Positions 1 through 11,848 of a stretch of 64,000 nucleotides of DNA are shown here, one piece after another. Location: positions 64,091,682 to 64,155,681 of the forward strand of contig NC_054702.1 of the NCBI RefSeq assembly GCF_016097555.1, given 5' to 3'. Below the pieces are notes generated by a model that did no database searches, was not told the DNA's origin, and saw only the letters and a program-made list of their open reading frames with translations. Position 1 is the stretch's first letter. The number at the start of each line of letters is the position of its first letter. Origin of the DNA: Gigantopelta aegis. Lineage: Eukaryota > Mollusca > Gastropoda > Neomphalida > Peltospiridae. Both the position numbers and the translations under genes were made by a program.

Positions 1-95
1 ATCAGCAGCTGTCAGTTATATATAGGTCTAAGATTAAATATCACATATTTCTGGGGATAAAACAGAAGCTTATAAGCAGGAAGAGAGAAGTGAAA

Positions 96-476
96 TTTTA
101 ATTCTGGATAATTAAGGGAAGAGAGTCAGATCTCACCTTTTAAGAGAAGCTATCATTCTCACTTCACTTCCCATCACTCCCCTGATGCAAATAGTTAAAG
201 TGAGTCAACATCAATATTTTCAAGCTTTCCTTAGCAGTGTAAAGAACTGTGCAAAAATACAAATACAAATATCACAGAATTTTACGGACACCGAATTTTA
301 CACTAAACTTCAATTTGTGCTGTATTGGCCATTCTCAAAGAGAATGTTACACCCCTGCACCACGGTGAGGTTACAGCACGCGCGAGGTTTTTAATTCTGG
401 ATAATTAAGGGAAGAGAGTCAGATCTCACCTTTTAAGAGAAGCTATCATTCTCAGTACTTCCCATCACTCCCCTGA
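96..476. repeat. About 88-bp direct duplication flanking a dispersed repeat
   Basis: The block at 96-185 (AATTCTGGATAATTAAGGGA and on) recurs at 389-476 with only a few differences near its end. Between them, 215-388 is a copy of a dispersed repeat found inverted at 43560-43760. Either a local tandem duplication or an insertion with long direct repeats. Confidence 0.8.
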
Positions 477-614
477 GACTAGTTAAAGGAAAGCTCAATA
501 TGGTAATATTAAATGGCTCCCAAATCTAAGTTAGGGGAGTAGTTAATCACTCTCTTCAATTGTTTTTCATGGCGAGGTCTGGACAGTATTCAAAGCTCAT
601 ATACACATAAAATA

Positions 615-800
615 CAGTGGCGTAGGAAGGTGCCAAAAAGTGTGTGTGTGTGTGGGGGGTGGGGTGGGGGAACACAGTTTTATATTTACACACTTTTACA
701 CTATTATAAAGCAAATATAAAGCAAAATATCTTAAAAGTGGGGGGGGGGGGAGCACACATGCTCCCCCTTGCCCCCCCCCCCCAGCTTCCTATGCCAGTG
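615..800. mobile_element. hAT-like MITE with CAGTG ends
   Basis: Terminal inverted repeats CAGTGGCGTAGGAAG and (reversed) CACTGGCATAGGAAG bound 186 bp rich in G and GT runs. Both sides carry AAATA, a probable 5-bp target duplication. It has no coding capacity. CAGTG ends are common in hAT elements. Confidence 0.75.
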
Positions 801-1404
801 AAATACTAAAACATAAATCATCATCCAGTCTTGTTTTGTTCTCTAGACAAACCGGTTTTTACAACAAGTAGTTTTACTGGCTGACCCAAGGCAAGGGACC
901 TAGATACAACCAGCAAAAATCCTGTACAATGAGTCTGTGTTTAGAACAGCAAACTCACTTTGTACTGTTATATTTCCACATGGCAGTGGTTTCTCCCAGA
1001 CTTACATTGACTTAATTCTAATTATGTGTAATTCTTCCCACAATACTTTTTTGCTGTGAGGAAATAATTTATAGAAATTACTGTACTCATCAAAATGACA
1101 ACCGTTGTTTTTTTGGCTGTGTTCACAGAGCTGCAAACTGCTGACAGTGCAAATATACAAGTTTTATTAAAGCTGTATGTGTCTTTCTTGTTAGCATGAC
1201 TGCCATTAGCAGAATATGCTAGATTATTAAGAAGTGGCCATGATACTGCTACTTTAATCATAAATGTAACATTTATCAAACAAAACAAAACAGAATAAAA
1301 ATTGTCAGGTTACAATACATTTTTTTTATATTTCCAAGAATGTGCAAAAAAATAATAATTAGGTAAGGTAGGTATAGGTGGGGTTTTTGTTTGTTTTTGT
1401 GGGG

Positions 1405-1439
<35 letters not shown>

Positions 1440-1663
1440 AGGACAAAATAAAATATAATAATAATAAATAAATAAATAAAAAATATATATTAAAAAATAC
1501 ATTAAATAAAATTAGGCCCGGCCCTTTTTTCTAGATATGGTTAGGTTACTGGAAACACACAATTTTTTTTTTTTATTCCTACATTGACCAACTTGCAAAA
1601 ATTAAAAATACCATTATTCTATGCAATCACAAAACGATAATGAGGAATAAAGATGATATTTAC

Positions 1664-1772
1664 CCGTTCTTCCTCCAGGTTTAATACTCGTGTGTGAAGC
1701 TGCCTTGTATATGTTTTAGACCAGTCAATCGGAAGTATATTACCAAAGTTGCCTGTGATCGTCCACCACATT
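1664..1772 (-). CDS. FEZ: FEZ coding exon 2
   Basis: One base completes the split Gln codon, followed by 36 codons from MWWTITGN to LNLEEER. The acceptor is TTTCTTTCAG and the donor GTAAAT. It ends in phase 0. The segment WWTITGNFGN aligns with the position of VWDALTDNYI in vertebrate FEZ1. It lies 11.3 kb from exon 1 and was recognised by phase and sequence fit. Confidence 0.75.
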
Positions 1773-2724
1773 CTGAAAGAAATCAGAGAAAATATTAAAT
1801 TATATATTGAACACTCGTATCTGGGCTTCTGGATTATGGCTGTCCCACTCCCATGGCTAGTGATATTCAATGTTGGGCTAGTAAATAACTACTATGGCCA
1901 TGCCCGATGGCTAGTGAAAAAAAAGTTGACAAATGTTGCAGTTAAAGTCTGTTTTGTAAATATGAATATGCTGCCCCCACCCCTCAAATCTAAGGATTTT
2001 AAAGATCAATCTCCTTCTTTAGGTGACAGATCTGATTATTCCTATTAGTAAACTTGTATTTATTTAATAATGGCTAGTAAATTTTTTAAATCACTGATCC
2101 CATGGCTAGTGGATTTTCATAACAATTCTAGAAGTCTTGCTAGTACCGGTATATAAAGTACAAGTAATTAGCATATTCACTAATTACTTAGAATTGGTAA
2201 TTAGCATATTCACTAATTACTTAGAATTGGTAATTAGCATATTCACTAATTACTTAGAAATGGTAATTAGCATATTCACTAATTACTTAGAATTGGTAAT
2301 GAGCATATTCACTAATTACTTAGAATTGGTAATTAGCATATTCACTAATTACTTAGAATTGGTAATGAGCATTTTCACTAATTACTTAGAATTGGTAATT
2401 AGCATATTCACTAATTACTTAGAATTGGTAATGAGCATTTTCACTGCAAGTACCTGATACATGATGTGGAAAACTAGGAATGGACATTTATAATAACAAT
2501 TAATGGTAACATTCAAATCTTAACTTAGAAATAAATAAATACATTATGTAGTATTTTTATTAGATACTTTAAACAACACAAACAAGAGCAAGAGGTAACA
2601 AAGATCTCTCCAACAATGGTCAATTTGAATATGATGTTTCGGGTCATCATCATGTAGCAACCAATTAAAAGTCTTTTCATATGGGTGTATAACATGGCCG
2701 TACCCTTGGGGGGGAGGGGGGGGG

Positions 2725-2773
<49 letters not shown>

Positions 2774-3481
2774 GCCCCCTGAGAATCTCACCTTTTTTTA
2801 CTCCTGAAAATAGCATACACATCTCTGGATTTAATTTGTATAGTGTTTCATTTGCTAATAAAAAGTGGTGCCCCCCCCCCCCACCCCCGATTTTGATCAG
2901 GATATGGCCCTGTATAATAGTATCTCCATGAGTACTCAGGAACAGGCCCAGTCTATTAAGACTGAAGTCTGTTTACAGGACTCGAGTACCCATGCAAGGA
3001 AGAGCAGTCTCATTTAATTACTTTTTTTTTTTATGTCATGTGGCATATGCTTGCTGCCAGTTACATAATAGGGTTATCAGACATGAAGGAAAAACAAACG
3101 TCAAATGTTTGGAATGCAATATAATGGCATGATTTGGCATCCATGTTCAGCATTGGAATTAAGATGCATAATGCTATTTTACTTTATTCCTTGGTCTCAT
3201 TGTCATCTAGTGTCGGGTACTTGGGTCCGAGTCGAGTTTGACCCTCGAGTACTGGAGTCCCAATATTTTGAACTCGTGGAGGCCCTAGTGTATAATGCTT
3301 GGCACACACCTGCTGTTTAATGGCAACTAAACAGTTCACTCACCACATTCTGTTCCGGACCACACCATTGGCTATCCAGAGGCCGGCCCGGGATGGACAT
3401 GCCCGAAACCGTAGTAGTATAGGGGCATGTTAAAAGGGTACTCACTCACGCAAATACACACTCTCTCTCACACACTCACTC

Positions 3482-3515
<34 letters not shown>

Positions 3516-6500
3516 ACCATTAGTCAGAAAATGCGTACACCAACACACATCAGCCAACACATTGACAGATCCAGAGGGTAATTTTTAATGACTTTTTGGT
3601 TGTTCTTTTTTTTAAAATTCATTATCCACAATATACAACAGTGAAGTGCCATACAAATACAGCTCTGAGCATCTTCATTTCAAACGTTTCTGTGGAACAT
3701 GACTACAAACACCCACACAGATCTCACTCCTTTGGAAACTCAGCTGATTTGCCTCAAATTGCACTTTTTTTAATTTTGTGACACCCATTTACAATATCCT
3801 GGATCTGCCCCAGTAACACAACAGGCTTGTCGACATTAAGCAAAACCTGATAGAAGATGAGATCAGAGATCACAAAACTGCAAAATAGACAAGATGGCTG
3901 CACCTTTGCCCAACAGACACTTGACTGATCAGTCAAGTCAGCATTAATTGGCAGGTATGTAGCAAGCATAAGAAAAGGTGGGGTTGGTGGGTGGTGGTGG
4001 TGGTGGCATAGCCCAGTGGTAAAGCACTCGCCTAATACACGGTGGGTCTAGGATCTATCCCTGTCGATAGGCCCATTGGGCAATTTCTCATTCCAGCCAG
4101 TGCACCATGACTGGTATATCAAAGACAGTGGTATGTGCTATCCTGCCTGCCTTGCTACTAATGTAAAAATGTTTCCACTATAGACTAATCGTCAAAATTA
4201 CCGATGTTTGACATCCAATAGCTCATGATTAATAAAGCAACATGCTCTAGTGGTGTCGTTAAACTACAAACTTTAAGAAAAGGTGGTATTATAATAATTA
4301 TTATGTAACAACAAATGTGGCTAGAAGTTTTTAATGTTTGGGTTGTAATATTTAAAATAGTTTTTATTAATAAAAATTTAATTTAGTTTTATGAAACGTA
4401 GTAAGCATATATATACATGTTGGACTAAAAAAATATGCAGTGTATTTTTTATTATTATTATTTTTTATTCTCAATAGTCAGGCCAGTTGTAATTGGCTTT
4501 TACTGTCACCAGCTTCCGGCACATTATTGTGTCACGGTAATCATACATATTCACAAAAACTTGTCTTAATGAAGTACAATTTTGCAAATTGACAATTTAC
4601 GTGGCACATAATAAGCAAGCTGTCACAGATAACTCGATGATGATGAATCGATTCTGTAGGCATGCACAAGCACAAGCTACAAGTGGTACTGTGGAGTAAA
4701 AAAGAGGAAATCAATAATTTGGCCTGCTAAACATAGCGATGATATGAATGTAGGATTTTCTGTGGGTGTTCAAAGACATTAACAGTCGTTTTACACCAGA
4801 TGTTTCCACATCATCACAGTACTCTGTATTACTTACATTCATAGTACATTGTATTATTTAAATTGATACATGTACTACTTAAATTTATATATGTATTAAT
4901 AATTAACATCTTTTAAGTTTAAACATTGTATTATATTTAGAGGTTGCATTTATTTTTATAAACAGTTATGGGGTTTAGCCACAATAATACAGGTTCTTGG
5001 AACTGTAAAGGGGATATCAAAGCATCCCACCTCAGGACCATAAGACTATATGTTTTGGTTAGAATTACTATGTATAACTGTATATACTAAAGAACAGCAA
5101 ACAACTGTGATATAAAATATTGCTATTTATCACCAGATGCCCAATTTTGTTTTTTTTAAGCCACCTAAAGAAAAAAACTACTTCAGGCCATCCACTTAAA
5201 ATATTTATCCCTACCCTTCCCAACTTAAAATATAATTCACATGGTCTGGTAATATAATTATTATTGTTGTTAGTGACTAACCCGAGTTTTTAAATATTAT
5301 GGCATATTTGTTTTACTACTAGAGCCATTTTTAATAATTGAAATCAGACATTACTTAGTTTTTATTGTTTAGATTATCCATTTCCATACAGGCGAAGTGT
5401 TTCTGGTCATCCAGGTATTTCTACTACCATAAAATGCATTTTTCATATTTTAAAAAATGCACATACCTCTGAGAAATAACGATTATGGAGTAGTCTACTT
5501 TTTAAAGGGTATTTGAAATACTGTATTTCCCCATTTTAAACTCACAAACTTTTGATCCTTTTTTTAAAAACTTTATCCAAATGTGATACAGATTTGTAGA
5601 TTACCCGTAACTAAACTTAGTGTCCATTTTTATGGTTGAAACTAGGGTCTGAGACTTTTAATGGGGTTTTTTGTGGTGATCTTTTTATATAAATACAATG
5701 GGCTGAAGCTGTTTATGTCTTACACATGTTTAACTACATACATGTACATTTACCATTCTTAAACACCTGCGTCTAAGAAAAACAGGCTTCATAAACTCGG
5801 CCCATCTGTTTAACTATCTTTCCATGACTAGCATACTTTGTAGATATCACTGTACGTTTACTGTTTTCCAGATATTTAACAATTTCAAGTTTATAATCAA
5901 TTTGCTAAAAAGCTCATACAAGAATTAACAGTTTTAACCAAACTTTATATTACAGCATTTTGTCAGGATAAAAACTAAAAGAAAAAAAAGTTTAAAGGCA
6001 AATTAACAAACTGGTAACACTTTTTTTTTCTTTTTTTTCTTTTGCAATATTATTTTTTTCCACCATATTTGTACTGCTTGGTATTTTTGAACAAGCAAAC
6101 CATAACTTTCAGTACTATTTTAAAGTAGTTACAAACATAATGTATATGATAAAATACATTTTACGGCATTCAACCATTCCACATTGAGAATAATATGCAT
6201 AGCATTGCAAGTGTCAATATACATGTAATAATTAATAACAATACATATAAATAATTAACAATCTTGCATTCTATGATTATAAATATAAAGCCTGCTAAAT
6301 TTAATGGCAACTTGCTCATCCCTATTCCCTCACCCCTACCCCCTCTAGGAAATTTCCAATGGACAGTTATCGTTGAAGCAAAAAAATAAAAATAAATTAA
6401 AATAAAATCATGATCCCTGATTTTTGCAATCAGCAAACTAGCTTCGGAACACCTCGGCATATTACGGTTTCTCAGTTTGATTTGATTAAAAAATAAAAAT

Positions 6501-9500
6501 AATAAAGCATTTTTAAAACAACTTCCTGCCTACCGTATTTTTTTCAAGAATGAAACCTGAAACACACATATTTTTTTTCTTTAGGCCTCAACATAAACAT
6601 CATAGATATAAATACTATAACTAATCTTTCATTCTTAAAGTAAATTAGAAAAAATGGGGAGATAAGTTGCTAGTTTCTTACACAATAGAAAGTGTCTTTG
6701 ACTACCTTAGAAAGGGCAAAGCACTCACTTGATGTGCAGTCAGTTTGGAGTCGATCCCCGTCGATGGGCCCATTGGGCTATTTCTCGTTCCAGATAGTGC
6801 ACCACGACTGGTATATTAAAGGCCGTGGTATGTGCTATCCTGTCTATGGGATGGTGCATATAAAAGATCCCTTGCTACTAATGGAAAAATGTAGCAGGTT
6901 TTCTCTCTAAGACTATGTCAAAATTACCAAATGTTTGACATCCAATAACCTATGATTAACAAATCAATGTGCTCTAGTGGTGTCATTAAACAAAACAAAC
7001 TTTCACTTGACTACCCTAATAACACATTCTCGTTCTAATTTTAGCAGTAGTTGGTACACTGATACTAATTCAAATTAAATTACAGGAAATTAATTTCCCA
7101 GAAACGAAACCATGTTTTATGACAACACATCCTGTCACGTATCCCACTAATGACAGGTGTGGTCTTATTTAATGCGACATTCAAAGTTAGGTGCATTTCC
7201 AACTTTGACCTGATGAGATGCTATTTGGTAAACAGTTACCTTAATAAGAATGGAACCAGGAAAGGAATGTTTGTTTAATGACATCTCAACACATTCTGAA
7301 CTATGACCGTTTGGTGTCTAACATTAAATGGTTCTTTCACCATTGGTCGAAATATACTTAAGATAGTGAAAGGAACAATGTATAGTGCATTTAAAAATTC
7401 ATGATTACTGTATCACGCAAAATAAATTCAAGGTTTTGTTGAGACAAAATATCATTGCAGCTGAAAATGTGAAGAGTCCATAGTCACATGTGGATTTTAG
7501 TAGTATTCTGTGTTACATTGCAACTATTTATGACTGGAAGATTGTAAATACTACTTTGTTTGGTAAATCACTAACTTTTGGAATAGCAGAATAGTGTACA
7601 GGATTATGGTAGCCCCACCCCAATGGCTAGTGATATTCAATATTGGGCTAGTAAATAACTACTATTGCCATGCCCGACGAATAGTGATGTTTTTTTCCAA
7701 ATGTTGCAGTAAAGTCTATTTTGCAAATATCAATATCCTGCCCCCACCCCCAATGTTAGTGTTTTTAAGATCTATCTCCCTCTTTAGGTGACATATCCAA
7801 TTATTACTATTATTTAGTAAAATTGTATTAATGTAAAGTAAAGTCAGGCTAGTACATTTTTAATCGTGGCTAGTAAATGTTTGAAATGTACAACAATTCT
7901 AGAAGCCACGAGTGTATATTTTCAACCCCTGACCACTGAGCTACATGTCACCTTAGAAGAATGGAACAGATCCAAAGATGAAATATTTCAATTATCAAAA
8001 TGTCAGTCTTCTCATGGGCAAACCAAAATTCTATTCCTATTCTAGTGCGTCATTTCTTCAATGGGAATGCGTAAAAACTGGTATATATTGAATAAATCTG
8101 CGCTAAAGGAACTGGTTGGTTGAGATTAATCAATACAGTGAGTCATATGGAACTCAATTTCCTGGAATAACAGCAAACACACCTTTGAACAGTCAACATT
8201 ACTAACATGTGTATAGTGCAGCATACACCTACTCCGTAACTCGTACTGAATGCCAGGTTGCAGTTAAAAATAACTATATCAGACACAAAGAAATGTGTAC
8301 GGCTCTATTTATTAAAATGCACACATATATCAAGAGTATTTACACGGCTTCTAGAATTTTTATAACATCCACTAGCCATGAGATCAGTGATTTAAAACAT
8401 TTACTAGCCACAATTAAAAATTCACTAGCCCTACTTTAGTTTGAGTTAATACAATTTTACTAAATAATAGTAATAATCAGATATGTCACCTAAAGAGTGA
8501 GATAGACCTTAAAAACACTAAGATTGGGGGTGGGGGTCATGGCAGGATATTCATATTTAGAAAATAAGACTTAACTGCAACATTTGACAAAGAAATATTC
8601 ACTAGCAATCAGGCATGACAATAGTAGTTATTTACTAGCCCAACATTGAATATCACTAGCCATGGGAGTGGGGCTACCATAATCTAGAAGCCCTGTCTGG
8701 CATGGCAATAGTAGTTATTTACTAGCCCAACACTGAATATCACTAGCCATGGGAGTGGGGCTACCATAATCTAGAAGCCCTGTCTGGCATGGCAATAGTA
8801 GTTATTTACTAGCCCAACATTGAATATCACTAGCCATGGGAGTGGGGCTACCATAATCTAGAAGCCCTGTCTGGCATGGCAATAGTAATTATTTACTAGC
8901 CCAACATTGAATATCACTAGCCATGGGAGTGGGGCTACCATAATCTAGAAGCCCTGTCTGGCATGGCAATAGTAGTTATTTACTAGCCCAACACTGAATA
9001 TCACTAGCCATGGGAGTGGGGCTACCATAATCTAGAAGCCCTGTCTGGCATGGCAATAGTAGTTATTTACTAGCCCAACATTGAATATCACTAGCCATGG
9101 GAGTGGGGCTACCATAATCTAGAAGCCCTGTCTGGCATGGCAATAGTAATTATTTACTAGCCCAACATTGAATATCACTAGCCATGGGAGTGGGGCTACC
9201 ATAATCTAGAAGCCCTGGTATTTATAATGTATACATGTACAGTACTCTACTGCTGTTAGGTGTCCATATAAAATAAAATAATTTTTTTTTAAAAGTAATT
9301 TAATTGGGCTTTTTAATGTAGACACATTTAAGCAACAATTACATAAACACAACAAGATAAAAAAAATAGAAATAATTTTTACAACAGGATTTTTTCCTTT
9401 ACACTTGTAATTAAAGTTTCAAATTTTATTAAAATTTGTCTGTTTTATTTTTTGTCAATGGTTGAAAAGTACATACATTTACACACATGTATAACATGTA

Positions 9501-11802
9501 TTTTGCTTGTTAAAGGTAGGGTCAACTCAAACAAGAGCCGTATGTGTTGGAAAGATGCACACCTGGACCACCAACACATACTGACACTTTAACAAATGAA
9601 AAACACGTCCTTCAGAGTTAACAAAAAAACACATGATTATTCCTGCTAACTGGGGGCAGCCATTTTGTTTCGTTTTTGTGACGTCCGGTGGTGTAGCTTG
9701 GGGCGAAGTGACGTCATCTCCGTCCATCTCCTCTATGCAGAGTGTAAACAAACGCTCTAATTTATGACAAGGCGCTTCGCTTTCATCAACTTAACTTGTA
9801 AAACAACATAAATGACTTGATAGTATAATAAACTATTTAACTAAATATATTTCAGTTTGCATCAATAGAACGAAATGAAGTTATAGTATTTTTCTTTTTT
9901 TTAAAATCCAAAGAAAAAATGCATATTATTAGGCCTATTGGTAGGGTACGTTCGAGCAAAAACGACCACTCACGATACTCAAGTGATACTTTTCTTTTCT
10001 TTGGGAGGACATAATTGGTCAGTTTTGTGATTTTAGATGGGAAAGTCTACTTAATCAAGGGTTTTACAGAATTACTTACAGTAATAAAGCAGAACGGCTG
10101 ATAATGTCCATTACGATTTGAGGAGTATCTGTGCGGTTATCACACAATACCCTGTGATCTTAATAAAAGAGGCACGTCTTTTTAGTGTCTCTAGACACAG
10201 TGTCTGGGGACCATCTAAACATACACCTGCCAATTAGGAACCACAGGTACAGGCCACGGACAGAAAATACCAATTAACCAAGAAAAAACTCCGATTATTA
10301 TTTCAGTACATGGGTTAATTTATGTACAAAACATAATACAGTTATTTCAACACTTTGACAATGGTGGTTTATTTTGTATTGAAAAATAATATATATATAA
10401 TTGTTGCTGGCTTACTGGGATGGCTATTATTACAGAACATTGTGATGCATCCGCAAAAATCAGGTATGTTTTGTTTCTTCAGTTCGAAGACTAATTCCTG
10501 ACGTGACACGTTAGGTATTAGGTAACCACCAGCTCGCCAGTGGGCTTATTGATATTGCTTTTGCATAACCTAAGATAAGATATTGTTTAAAAAATAAAGA
10601 AAAAGTAGAATATATGTTTATTTTATTAGGGAAGGGGACGGAACTCTTACTATGGCTGAAACTGGACAGTCCCTTTAATTTTCGAACAGCATATGATTTT
10701 GTGTATGTAGCAAAATTATCAAAGAGAACATGCAACTATGTTACTAAACTTTTTTGAGACTTTTAAAGAGAGCACTGACTTTGTATCGACTGCAATGCTG
10801 ATTTCAAACGGATATATTGTATCTTTCTCACACCGGTAATGTAGGCTTATTTTCTTCCAAAAACAGTGATAAATGTTTTTAAAGATTTTGTGACATTGAC
10901 TTTACAGGGTAAAAAAAAAAAAAAAAAGCACTTTCCAGGGTTTTCCAGGATGCGTGCGAACCCTGGACAAATGATTACAACTTTTGCACGAACAATCCGC
11001 ATGATCCTTCGTTTATGATGATATTGGTTTGGGATAACTAACAGACGAATGACAAAATCGTTTGTACCAAATTTTATACCCTGATCCTGTATTTAGTTGT
11101 AAGTATAGATATAAATGTAACCATAAATATAAACATACTTAAATAAATATTTATTTCTTTTATTATTTCTTTCAATATTAATAATAGATTTATTAAGCTT
11201 TATTTTTAACTGGGTGTTTCTAAATTTCAAGTGGAGCATCTTGCATGTTCTGAGAACTATCATCTATAAATACTATATTGTACATAAAACAAAATAAATG
11301 TTTTCATCACAAGAGTTTTTTAATATGAAAAATATCATTGAGGCTGCAACACGTTATTTTAAAACCTGGGTTAATAATGGTAAATGTTAATGGGGTTTAT
11401 AACATGGATATGATGGATAAGTTATGGGATAAATTAGAATACTTATGCTTGTATATATACTTATGAATTAGGGCCTACTTTAGATAAAGTGTACTCTAAT
11501 CAACTGGGTGACAGAGAGAGAGAGAGAGTAGAGAGAGATAGATAGAGAGAGAGAGTAGAGAGAGAGATAGATAAAGAGAGAGAGAGAGTAGAGAGAGAGA
11601 TAGATAAAGAGAGAGAGTAGAGAGAGATAAAGAGAGAGAGTAGAGAGAGAGAGAGATAAAGAGAGAGTATAGAGAGAGAGAGATAGATAAAGAGAGAGAT
11701 AGATAAAGAGAGAGAGTAGAGAGAGAGATAGATAAAGAGAGTAGAGAGATAGATAAAGAGAGAGAGAGAGAGATAAAGAGAAAGGAGAAAGAAGAAAGAG
11801 AA

Positions 11803-11848
<46 letters not shown>

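Noticed and set aside
2137..2457. 106-codon frame with an 11-residue repeat
   Set aside because: A by-product of a 33-bp minisatellite; no start context, splice sites or homology.
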